A stretch of 7,792 nt of DNA from Verrucomicrobiales bacterium (GTDB taxonomy: Bacteria; Verrucomicrobiota; Verrucomicrobiia; Verrucomicrobiales; DEV007): NCBI GenBank assembly GCA_017991025.1, contig JAGNMT010000147.1, forward strand, positions 1-7,792, written 5' to 3'. The notes beneath the pieces are model-generated. The model was not told the origin of the DNA. It ran no database searches and saw nothing but the letters and a program-made list of their open reading frames with translations. The translations under genes were made by a program, and so were the position numbers. Position 1 is the first letter of the stretch. Each line of letters opens with the position of its first letter. Shown here one piece after another: positions 1-6,665 of this stretch.

Positions 1-1081
1 GCTGACCCATACGCACGCCGCACCGCCCTTAACTGATCGGGTTGAGCCCGGTTGGGAAGGCGGCGACCTGCTCGCGCCCTACCTCGATCAAGTGTGGAAG
101 GCCACGGTCGATGCGGTGGGTCGTGCGATCGCCTCGCTGCGCCCTGCCTTGATCGAGTGGCGCGCCGGTCGCTGCGATCTCGCCTCCGGCCGTGATCTCC
201 GCGATCCGGACCGGCCGGATCGTATTGTCTGCGGGTTCGATCCCGGTGCTGCAGCTGACGATACGTTACTGGTCGGGCGTGTTTCGGAGGCTGGAAATGG
301 AAATCTGATCGCGACGATCGTAAACTACGCCTGCCATCCCACCACCCTGGCCTGGGACAATCGCCTGATCTCCCCCGACTACATCGGTGCGATGCGCGAG
401 GTGATTGAAGAGGGTATGAACGCAGGCCTTACCCTCTTTACTCAGGGGGCTTCGGGGGAACTTTCTCCCCGTCTGCAATACGTCGGTGACCCCGCCGTTG
501 CCGACGCCCACGGACGCGAGTTGGGCTTCGCGGTTCTCGCCACGCTGGCCGGGATGGAGCCTCCCGGCACGCAACTCGCTTACGATGGCGTGCGCGAATC
601 GGGCGCGCCGCTGGCGGTTTGGCGGAGGGAAACGGTGGCGCTTTCGAAGGAATTGAAGGCGGTTCGTATCACGGTTGAGTTGCCGTTGAAAGACTGGCCT
701 TCGGCAGCCGATCTGGAGCGTGATCTCCTGGCAGAACCCGATCGGGTGATCCAGGAACGACTGCGGCGGAAGTTGTCGATCCGCCGTGGCACCGGTGATG
801 GAGACACGTTTTTGTTTCCCGTCTGGGTCTGGAAAATAGGCGACACCTTTCTCGCCGCGAATATGGCCGAGGCCTACAATCAGATTCAGCGTCACCTGCG
901 CGCCGCCTTTTCCGATACTGCCGTTCTTTATCTGAATCTGACCAACGGATCGATCGGTTATCTGCCTCCGGAGGGCCGCTACGACGACGATCTGTATCAG
1001 GTCTGGCAGACGCCCTTCGACCGGGGCAGTCTTGAATTGCTGGAAGAAGCCGTTGCCGAAGCCTTTCGAAAGATGGCATGA
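1..1081 (+). CDS. Neutral/alkaline ceramidase-like zinc hydrolase, 5' end missing
   Basis: The open frame runs from the left edge (first full codon at base 2) to TGA 1079-1081, giving 359 visible residues. The GTG at 92 is not the true start, because family motifs lie upstream of it. Visible residues 2-8 read THTHAAP, the first zinc-histidine motif of neutral ceramidases. A second motif, NYACHP, puts a His at residue 112, followed by an ISPDY segment and the QGASGELSP loop. Near the C-terminus a Glu (290, in AEAYN) and a Tyr (320, in IGYLPP) sit where the family has its last zinc-coordinating residues. In characterised members the enzyme cleaves the amide bond of ceramide. Here the C-terminal beta-sandwich domain of those enzymes is absent: the gene stops about 40 residues after the Tyr. 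Such short forms may act on other amides or lipids, so the substrate is unknown. The stop overlaps the next start (ATGA), so it is translationally coupled to a transporter. Confidence 0.85.
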   Translation, partial: LTHTHAAPPLTDRVEPGWEGGDLLAPYLDQVWKATVDAVGRAIASLRPALIEWRAGRCDLASGRDLRDPDRPDRIVCGFDPGAAADDTLLVGRVSEAGNGNLIATIVNYACHPTTLAWDNRLISPDYIGAMREVIEEGMNAGLTLFTQGASGELSPRLQYVGDPAVADAHGRELGFAVLATLAGMEPPGTQLAYDGVRESGAPLAVWRRETVALSKELKAVRITVELPLKDWPSAADLERDLLAEPDRVIQERLRRKLSIRRGTGDGDTFLFPVWVWKIGDTFLAANMAEAYNQIQRHLRAAFSDTAVLYLNLTNGSIGYLPPEGRYDDDLYQVWQTPFDRGSLELLEEAVAEAFRKMA

Positions 1082-2364
1082 GCGACCGCCCGACATCTGC
1101 CCGGTATCGGGTCCTGACCTGGCTGACAGTGGCGGCGGCGCTGGCCTATCTCTGTCGCAATGCCGTGGGCGTCGCCGAGAGCACGATACGCGAGGATCTT
1201 GGCCTGAGTTTAAAACAGTCGGGTTGGTTCATGGGGGCCTTTTTCTGGACCTATGCGATTTTTCAAGTGCCGGGTGGCTGGCTTGCCCATCGTCGGGGGA
1301 CGAGGGTGGCGCTGACCGGTTTTGCGCTGATCTGGTCGGTCGCCTCGCTCGCGCTCGGATTGGCACCCGGGTTCTGGTTGCTACTGGTGGCCCAGTTGAT
1401 GATGGGCATCGCCCAGGCGGGGATTTTCCCGGCATCCTGTCATTCGATTTCCCACTGGATACCGCTGGCCCGCCGTTCTTTTTCCTGCGGCGTGCTCGCC
1501 ACGGGTATGCAGGTGGGGGCCATCCTCGCCGGCGTGCTCACCGGTCCGCTGATCGGGGAAATCGGGTGGCGCTGGGTCTTTCTCGTTTTCGCCCTGCCGG
1601 GGATCGCCTGGGCGATTCGGTTCTTTTTCCGTTTTCGGGATGATCCGAATCGCGATCCTTCGGTGAACGCGGCGGAACTAGCGCTGATCGGGGCCGGCCG
1701 GGCTGAAATCGATACGCTCGTCTCGATCGAGTCGCGGGAAGCCACCCCGTGGCTGGCGATGGCGCGGAGCCGGGCGCTTTGGTTTCTGTGCTGGCAGCAG
1801 GTATGCCGGGCTTCGGGTTATATGTTTTTCGCGAGCTGGTTTCCCACGTTTTTGCAGGAGACGCGGGGCGTTTCGGTGAAAGATTCCGGGTATCTCCAGG
1901 CCTTTGTTTTTGCGGGAACCCTGACCGGGAGCCTCCTCGGGGGATGGCTCACCGATTGGATCTGGCAACGAACAAAAAGCCTGCGACTGAGCCGCAGTGG
2001 GGTCGGCGCGGCCTTTCTCGGCGGTTGCGGCCTGCTCATTCTCGCGGCCTGGTTTGTCGAAAGTGTCAGTCTTGCCATTGCCCTGCTCGCGCTGGGCTCG
2101 CTCTTCGCTGCCTTCGCCGGACCCTGCGCGTTTTCCGCGACTATCGACATCGGAGGGCGTCACGTGCCCCAGGTGATGGGAGTGATGAATATGGTGGGGA
2201 ACTTCGCGGCGGCAGCCTGTCCCGTGCTCGTCGGGGCGCTCTTTGAATACACGGAAAACTGGAACCTGGTGCTGCTCCTTTTTGCCGGTGTTTATCTCGC
2301 CGGTTCGGTCGGCTGGCTTTTTGTGGATCCCAATCGGAGAATTGAACATTTTGAGCCCAAGTGA
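1078..2364 (+). CDS. MFS transporter, anion:cation symporter (ACS) type
   Basis: The 428-residue product is an inner-membrane protein with about twelve hydrophobic helices in two halves, separated by a charged central loop (about residues 186-225). That loop carries DDPNRDP followed by a helix with AAELALI, the same arrangement as in hexuronate/glucarate/phthalate-type ACS permeases. The motif between helices 2 and 3 is GGWLAHRRGTRV (residues 67-78), a variant of the MFS GXLXDRXGRR motif in which His replaces the usual Asp. A YLCRN segment in helix 1 resembles the substrate-contacting region of ACS members. The family imports small organic anions with a proton or cation; the actual substrate is not readable. 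The start ATG is chosen because it overlaps the stop of the ceramidase-like gene by four bases (ATGA). No strong Shine-Dalgarno precedes it, which fits re-initiation by terminating ribosomes. The coupling suggests that the permease takes up a substrate or product of that hydrolase. Confidence 0.88.
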   Translation: MSDRPTSARYRVLTWLTVAAALAYLCRNAVGVAESTIREDLGLSLKQSGWFMGAFFWTYAIFQVPGGWLAHRRGTRVALTGFALIWSVASLALGLAPGFWLLLVAQLMMGIAQAGIFPASCHSISHWIPLARRSFSCGVLATGMQVGAILAGVLTGPLIGEIGWRWVFLVFALPGIAWAIRFFFRFRDDPNRDPSVNAAELALIGAGRAEIDTLVSIESREATPWLAMARSRALWFLCWQQVCRASGYMFFASWFPTFLQETRGVSVKDSGYLQAFVFAGTLTGSLLGGWLTDWIWQRTKSLRLSRSGVGAAFLGGCGLLILAAWFVESVSLAIALLALGSLFAAFAGPCAFSATIDIGGRHVPQVMGVMNMVGNFAAAACPVLVGALFEYTENWNLVLLLFAGVYLAGSVGWLFVDPNRRIEHFEPK

Positions 2365-2395
2365 CCCGGCCTCCTCTGTTTTCCCCCTTGCTTAG

Positions 2396-2424
2396 GGGCC
2401 CGTTTCAGTGAAAAGCTGAAGCCC
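2396..2424 (+). promoter_or_regulatory. Imperfect hairpin abutting the helicase GTG start
   Basis: TTCAG (2404-2408) pairs with CTGAA (2416-2420) around a 7-base loop. After a four-base bulge on the left arm, GGGC (2396-2399) pairs with GCCC (2421-2424). The stem ends directly before the GTG at 2425. No T-run follows, so it does not look like an intrinsic terminator for the MFS gene. It could be a leader structure affecting translation, or chance. The rest of the 60-base gap shows no clear -35/-10 pair and no recognisable LexA-type box. Confidence 0.25.
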
Positions 2425-4413
2425 GTGATTTCGCTGACTGAGTTCGGGAGCAAATCTGACTCCCTGATGCATTTTACTTCCGAGTTTTTCGGAAAAAATG
2501 GGGCTCTTTCGTGTCTTAAAGACTTCGAATTTCGTCCCGAACAGCAGCAAATGGCCGTCGCGGTGGCCCGGGCGCTGGAAGAGGAACGCCCCCTCGTGAT
2601 CGAGGCGGGCACCGGGGTGGGCAAGTCACTTGCCTACCTGGCACCGGCGGTGCGCAAGGCTCTCGAAGAGGGGCGCAAGGCGATCATCTCCACCCACACG
2701 ATCAATCTGCAGGAGCAGCTTATTCACAAAGATATCCCGCTTCTTCAATCTGTCATCGACCAGCCTTTCCGTGCGCTCCTGATGAAGGGGCGGCGCAATT
2801 ACCTGTGCCCGCTGCGGCTCCAGATCGCGATGTCGGGGGGAGGGGAGTTGTTCACGCACTCGGAGCTGGAGGAGCTCAAGCTGATCTGGGAATGGGCGGA
2901 AAAAACGAAGGACGGCACGCTCAGTGATCTCGATTTTGCCCCGTCTCCCCGACTTTGGTCCCAGATCTGTAGCGAGAGCCATGCCTGCACCCCGAAGCGG
3001 TGCGCCCCTTCGGGAAAGTGTTTTTACCAGGAGGTTCGCAAGCAGATCGCCGACGCGAACATTCTCGTCGTCAATCACACCCTCTTTTTCACCCTGCTCA
3101 ACAGCCAGACCGAATTTAATGAATCGGGCGAGGGATTTCTCTTTGCGAAGGACTTCCTCATCTTCGACGAAGCACACACCCTCGAGCAGGTCGCGGCGCG
3201 TCAGTTGGGGATCTCTCTCTCGCAGACCGGGATGAAGTTCGATCTTCACCGCTTATTCAATCCCAAGAACAAAAAGGGCCTTTTTCAGCTAACTGGAGAC
3301 ACCGAAGGTCGCCGTCTTACGATGAAATTGCTCGACGAGATCGATGATTTTTTCCAGTCTATCGAGGGTAACTGCCGCTGGGGCGATTACGGACGGGAGT
3401 ATCGTATCCGCGAACCGGAGTTTGTCGAAGACACCCTTGGCGGCAGTCTCATCGAAGTGAGCCGCCGCGCCCGTACCATCGCCGATCTCGCCGAGGAGTC
3501 GATGAAGGGGGAACTCACCGAACTCGCCCGTCGTCTCGCCGACTGCCGGGCCGCCCTCGCGACTTTTCTCGATCAGCGGGACGACGGACTTGTATACTGG
3601 GTCGAGAAGAGCGAGCGGGAGTCGCTGAGCCTCAATGCCGCCCCGGTCAACGTCGCGGAATTGCTGCGTCCCGTCTTCTTTGAACGGAACCGGCCCTGCA
3701 TTTTCACCAGCGCGACGCTGGGAATCGGGGAGCGCGATCTCAATTATTTCCGGGGCCGGGTCGGAGCGGGCGACGTCGAGGCGATCCGGATCGGCAGCCC
3801 CTTCGATTACGCAAAGCAGATGACGATCCATCTCGTGCGGAAAATGCCCGAGCCATCGGAGAGCAGCTACGAGGCGGCTCTCGCAAAGTGGATCCGCCAT
3901 TTCGTCCGGAAGTCCGGGGGACGGGCCTTTGTGCTGTTCACGAGTTACAAGCTTCTCCAGCGTATGGTCACGGAGTTGTCGGATTTTTTCAAGACCGAGA
4001 AAATTCAGCTTCTCGCTCAGGGCGGGGGGAATTCGCGGAACCAGTTGATCGAGACCTTCAAGACCGACGAGACCAGTGTGCTCTTCGGCACTGACAGCTT
4101 CTGGACGGGCGTTGATGTGCCGGGACGGGCGCTGACGAATGTGATCATCACCCGGCTTCCCTTCGCCGTGCCCGACCATCCCCTGACCCAGGCGCGAATC
4201 GAGTTCATTGAAGAGCGCGGCGGCAATGCCTTCATGGACTACAGCGTGCCCGAAGCCATCTTGAAGTTGCGCCAGGGCGTCGGACGTCTCATTCGCAACG
4301 GCGATGACAAAGGCATCATTGTCATTCTCGACAACCGTGTCCTCAGCAAGCGCTACGGCAAGATCTTTCTCGATGCCATGCCCGAGGCACCGGTAGTGAT
4401 TGAGGAAGGATAA
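2425..4413 (+). CDS. dinG: DinG/YoaA-family iron-sulfur ATP-dependent DNA helicase
   Basis: The 662-residue cytoplasmic superfamily-2 helicase belongs to the XPD/DinG group, whose members unwind 5'-to-3' forked, R-loop or damaged DNA. Motifs appear in order: a Q-like FRPEQQQM (36-43), Walker A AGTGVGKS (61-68), and a four-cysteine Fe-S cluster set C128, C188, C193 and C199. The last three have the C-X4-C-X5-C spacing of E. coli DinG, and C182 is an extra nearby Cys. Then follow VVNHTLF (215-221), DEAH (248-251), TSATL (429-433), the motif V region GTDSFWTGVDVPG (555-567), and motif VI QGVGRLIRN (617-625) with its arginines. There is no N-terminal exonuclease domain, unlike Firmicute DinG. The start is uncertain: GTG 2425 gives the longest product, while ATG 2467 (residue 15) would still include every motif; neither has a good Shine-Dalgarno. 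No LexA box is visible. It stands alone functionally between two membrane-gene pairs. Confidence 0.93.
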   Translation: MISLTEFGSKSDSLMHFTSEFFGKNGALSCLKDFEFRPEQQQMAVAVARALEEERPLVIEAGTGVGKSLAYLAPAVRKALEEGRKAIISTHTINLQEQLIHKDIPLLQSVIDQPFRALLMKGRRNYLCPLRLQIAMSGGGELFTHSELEELKLIWEWAEKTKDGTLSDLDFAPSPRLWSQICSESHACTPKRCAPSGKCFYQEVRKQIADANILVVNHTLFFTLLNSQTEFNESGEGFLFAKDFLIFDEAHTLEQVAARQLGISLSQTGMKFDLHRLFNPKNKKGLFQLTGDTEGRRLTMKLLDEIDDFFQSIEGNCRWGDYGREYRIREPEFVEDTLGGSLIEVSRRARTIADLAEESMKGELTELARRLADCRAALATFLDQRDDGLVYWVEKSERESLSLNAAPVNVAELLRPVFFERNRPCIFTSATLGIGERDLNYFRGRVGAGDVEAIRIGSPFDYAKQMTIHLVRKMPEPSESSYEAALAKWIRHFVRKSGGRAFVLFTSYKLLQRMVTELSDFFKTEKIQLLAQGGGNSRNQLIETFKTDETSVLFGTDSFWTGVDVPGRALTNVIITRLPFAVPDHPLTQARIEFIEERGGNAFMDYSVPEAILKLRQGVGRLIRNGDDKGIIVILDNRVLSKRYGKIFLDAMPEAPVVIEEG

Positions 4414-4494
4414 CAACAAGCGCTAAGCAGGGGGGGCTGCATGATCGGGACTTGCGGGTAGGGCCTCTCTGGCGTAGCGAAGGCGCTCACAAGA
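4414..4494. other. 81-base gap between helicase and DUF4199 genes
   Basis: A short GC-rich palindromic piece, GCAG (4427-4430), a run of G (4431-4436), and CTGC (4437-4440), follows the helicase stop without a T-run, so it is a poor intrinsic terminator. Close to the next gene, AGCG (4476-4479) and CGCT (4484-4487) can form a four-base-pair stem around AAGG. The possible ribosome-binding GAAGG (4479-4483, 11 bases before ATG 4495) is mostly in that loop. I see no convincing promoter. Confidence 0.3.
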
Positions 4495-4998
4495 ATGAAA
4501 CCTTACGAATGGAAATGGGGGCTCGCCATCGGGTTCGCCAATATGCTCTGGCTCTTCCTCTCTTTTTTCATGGGCATGCACAGCTCCGGAATCGGGTTGA
4601 TTCAGGTCACGGTGGCATTGGCATTTTTCATCACGCTGATCGGGTATGTTCTCGCCTTTCGTGCGATAGGAAAGGTGCGACCGGATAACCATTTTGCCGA
4701 GGGCTTGAAGTCCGGAGCGATCATTGCGGTGATTGCCGCTTGTCTGGCGATCCTGAGTCAGCTTATTTATTTTCAATGGATCAACCCCGGATGGACCGAT
4801 TACATGGTCTCCCAAACCCGGGACCACTTCTCCGCGAGGGGGCTTGATGCTGCGCAGGTCGAAGCCATGGTAACTCAAGCCAAAGCGTCCTTCAGCCTCC
4901 GCTCGTACACGATTCAGGCGGGATTCGGAGCCATCCTTCAGGGAGTGATCTTTAGTGCGATGATCATGGGGGTAATCCGGTGGCGGGCAAGACGATGA
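4495..4998 (+). CDS. DUF4199-family four-helix membrane protein
   Basis: The 167-residue product has four hydrophobic segments at about 8-28, 33-56, 73-94 and 141-163. Between helices 3 and 4 lies a polar stretch (about 97-135) with INPGWTDYM, then a helix containing DAAQVEAMVTQAK. This is the layout of the DUF4199 family: two helices, a positively charged loop with a phenylalanine-glycine-lysine-type motif (here NHFAEGLKSG, 65-74), a third helix ending in a (F/W)INP motif, an amphipathic helix, and a last helix with a basic C-terminus (RWRARR). No biochemical function is established for the family. The start is ATG 4495, with GAAGG 11 bases upstream. Its TGA (4996-4998) overlaps the ATG of the next gene by one ATGA, so the two proteins are probably made together and may act in the same membrane. 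The assignment rests on layout and motif likeness. Confidence 0.75.
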   Translation: MKPYEWKWGLAIGFANMLWLFLSFFMGMHSSGIGLIQVTVALAFFITLIGYVLAFRAIGKVRPDNHFAEGLKSGAIIAVIAACLAILSQLIYFQWINPGWTDYMVSQTRDHFSARGLDAAQVEAMVTQAKASFSLRSYTIQAGFGAILQGVIFSAMIMGVIRWRARR

Positions 4999-5591
4999 AA
5001 TTTAATCGGAAACGACTCATTGCGGCGGCGGTGCTATTGCTTGTGATACCGGCAGCGGCTTGGTGGACCATGGTGAGCCTCGGTTACATCAGTTCTCCCG
5101 GAAAGCCGGTTCTGCCGCCCTTCAATTTTTCCGACCGTATCATCACGATCGAGGTCGCGAAAGATGACGCCGGGCAGTTGCGGGCCCGGTTCAATGGTTG
5201 GGAGGGGGGTAAGGCCGGATTGACCGGAGACGAGTTCTTCACCGAAATTCAGAATCGCAAACGCAACCTTCCCTGGGTTTACCGTATCCTGGATGTTACG
5301 TCACTGGCAGGGGTGCTCTGGGTCGTCTTTGGTTTGGCGGGGCAGGGAGTGTTCACCGCGCGAATGGTGATCCAATGGCAGGCGAGCGAGAAGGCGCGGG
5401 CGTCGATCGTCCCGCCCGCTTTCTGGTGGCTCAGCCTCCTCGGTGCCTCGATGCTGATGATCTATTTCATCTGGCGGAAGGACATCGTCGGTTTCCTCGG
5501 CCAGAGCACCGGATGGATCATCTACATCCGGAATCTCTGGTTTATCTATGGGATGACGGAGCCCGGTTCGGGGGAAAGCAGCGACGAGTGA
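4995..5591 (+). CDS. Membrane protein with lipid-A-disaccharide synthase N-terminal (LAB_N) domain
   Basis: The 198-residue protein has an N-terminal helix or uncleaved signal anchor (about 8-30), a roughly 70-residue polar region (32-100) probably outside the cytoplasmic membrane, then a three-helix LAB_N domain (about 103-187). Diagnostic LAB_N pieces are GQGVFTARMVIQWQASEKA (116-134), PPAFWWLSLLG (140-150), IWRKD (159-163), LGQSTGWIIYIRNL (168-181). The glycosyltransferase part of LpxB is absent, so this is not a lipid A disaccharide synthase. Stand-alone LAB_N proteins are common, often near lipid-carrier glycosyltransferases, and their role is unsettled; I recall the fold being grouped with SWEET/PQ-loop transporters. 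ATG 4995 is preferred over the in-frame GTG at 4980, because it makes a classic ATGA overlap with the DUF4199 stop and has GGCGGG upstream. The short C-terminal tail is acidic. Its stop directly abuts the stop of the convergent hydrolase gene. Confidence 0.85.
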   Translation: MKFNRKRLIAAAVLLLVIPAAAWWTMVSLGYISSPGKPVLPPFNFSDRIITIEVAKDDAGQLRARFNGWEGGKAGLTGDEFFTEIQNRKRNLPWVYRILDVTSLAGVLWVVFGLAGQGVFTARMVIQWQASEKARASIVPPAFWWLSLLGASMLMIYFIWRKDIVGFLGQSTGWIIYIRNLWFIYGMTEPGSGESSDE

Positions 5592-6650
5592 TCAGCGCAG
5601 GGTATCGGTGTGCTCTTCGAGCATCTCGTCGTTACGCTGGATATGCTCCTGGGCCCGCTCCGGGTTCGGAGTGGTCGCGATATGAAAAAGGGCATCCCCT
5701 TCGTCGGCGTGGCCCTCGCGGGTGATGCCGATCACGATACCTTCGAATTCGCTGTGGATCACGGTTTCATGACGTCCGAAAGGATCGGCGATGAAACCGA
5801 GCCGGCTCCCTGGAATGATCGCTTTGCCGAGGTCGGTCAGGGGAATCACCAAGCCACCCTGAGGCGCCCGAACCCAGGTCGTGGAGCTCGAAAAAACCGT
5901 TCGTGTAACCGGTTCGATGACTTTCCGCGGACGGGGGAGCATGCCGAGGTGGCGCATCACCGAGTAAACCCCGCGCAAGCCATAGCGGACCGCGTCTGAG
6001 GAAATACGTAACGCTTCGCCACCTTCAAAAAGCAGGGTGGGGATGCCGGCGTTGCGGAGATAGTGCCGCAGAGAGCCTTCACGCAGCCCTGTTTCGATCA
6101 CGACCGGTGGATTGAAGGCCTTTGCCATCTCAGTGGCGATGGCGTCCCCGGGGGAAATGCGGATCTGTGGCAGATTCGGTCGACCGACGGAGCCTCCGTG
6201 GAAGTCGATCGAATGAGTGCAAAGTGAGACGACGTCCTGAATGAACGTGTTTGCCAATCGCGAACCTAATGACCCTTCGGCCGAGCCGGGAAAGAGACGA
6301 TTGAGGTCACGGCGGTCGGGCAGGTAGCGGCTCCGGTTCAGGAAGGCGGGCATGCAGACGACGGGAACTACGATCAGGTTTCCCTTTAAATTCTGTAACA
6401 CCTTTGACTGCAATATGTGGCGCAGTATTTCCACGCCAATGAGTTCGTCGCCGTGAATGCCCGCGGTCAGCAAGAGAGTCGGTCCGGGCTTGCGCCCTCG
6501 TCGGACGTGGACACTCATCGTGACCGGCTGGTAGCCCGTGAGCGAGCCGATAGGGAGTTCAACGACCCCTTTCTCCCCTGGAAGAAAGGTGGTTCTGCCG
6601 ATGGCCAATGGCTGAAAATTGCTCACAGGACTTGAGGTTAGTTGGGGCAC
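5592..6650 (-). CDS. Succinylglutamate desuccinylase/aspartoacylase-family zinc hydrolase
   Basis: The 352-residue product belongs to the AstE/AspA group of M14-like zinc enzymes, which cleave N-acyl bonds of acidic amino acids. Zinc ligands are visible as GIHGDE (64-69; H66, E69) and DFHGG (149-153; H151). PDRRDLNRLFPG (111-122) is the substrate-binding DLNR signature, and LLFEGGE (206-212) holds the likely catalytic Glu. A beta-rich C-terminal domain (about 245-325) follows, as in the family, and then an acidic, polar tail (331-352). The gene is third in a leftward cluster, starting six bases after the rimK stop, so co-transcription is likely. Nothing from the arginine succinyltransferase pathway lies beside it, so the ast role is unlikely. 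A role on a RimK product, such as removal of glutamate or an acyl-glutamate, is inference. Start GTG 6650 is chosen from AAGGA/AAGGG upstream; the GTG at codon 9 has none. Confidence 0.88.
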   Translation of the reverse strand: MPQLTSSPVSNFQPLAIGRTTFLPGEKGVVELPIGSLTGYQPVTMSVHVRRGRKPGPTLLLTAGIHGDELIGVEILRHILQSKVLQNLKGNLIVVPVVCMPAFLNRSRYLPDRRDLNRLFPGSAEGSLGSRLANTFIQDVVSLCTHSIDFHGGSVGRPNLPQIRISPGDAIATEMAKAFNPPVVIETGLREGSLRHYLRNAGIPTLLFEGGEALRISSDAVRYGLRGVYSVMRHLGMLPRPRKVIEPVTRTVFSSSTTWVRAPQGGLVIPLTDLGKAIIPGSRLGFIADPFGRHETVIHSEFEGIVIGITREGHADEGDALFHIATTPNPERAQEHIQRNDEMLEEHTDTLR

Positions 6651-6653
6651 TCG

Positions 6654-6665
6654 TCCTTATCCCTT
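6654..6665 (-). promoter_or_regulatory. Tandem weak ribosome-binding sites before the desuccinylase-family gene
   Basis: Read on the minus strand, AAGGG (6661-6665) lies 10 bases and AAGGA (6654-6658) three bases before the GTG start at 6650. The second shares two bases with the rimK stop TAA (6657-6659). These are the best Shine-Dalgarno-like sequences seen in the window and they decide the GTG start. The tight spacing suggests translation coupled to rimK termination. Confidence 0.45.

Noticed and set aside
266..1096. Leftward open frame (276 codons) opposite the ceramidase-like gene
   Set aside because: The forward frame has the zinc motifs and continues cleanly into the coupled MFS gene; the reverse translation has no family features.
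1032..1643. Rightward open frame crossing the junction into the MFS gene
   Set aside because: It is a +1-type shadow rich in Arg, Gly and Pro, and it conflicts with the clearly membrane-spanning MFS frame.
3289..4419. Long leftward open frame (376 codons) opposite the helicase C-terminal half
   Set aside because: It is antisense to a region containing unmistakable helicase motifs, its translation shows no recognisable motif, and GC-rich coding DNA commonly leaves the opposite strand open.
4427..4440. G-rich palindrome after the helicase stop as an intrinsic terminator
   Set aside because: The stem is only four pairs with a G-run loop, and no T-run follows.
4995..5591. Calling the LAB_N protein lipid-A-disaccharide synthase (LpxB)
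   Set aside because: Only the small N-terminal membrane domain is present; the glycosyltransferase domain is missing.
5592..6650. Calling the zinc hydrolase AstE of arginine succinyltransferase catabolism
   Set aside because: No astA, astB, astC or astD neighbour is present and the gene sits in a rimK cluster; only family-level assignment is justified.
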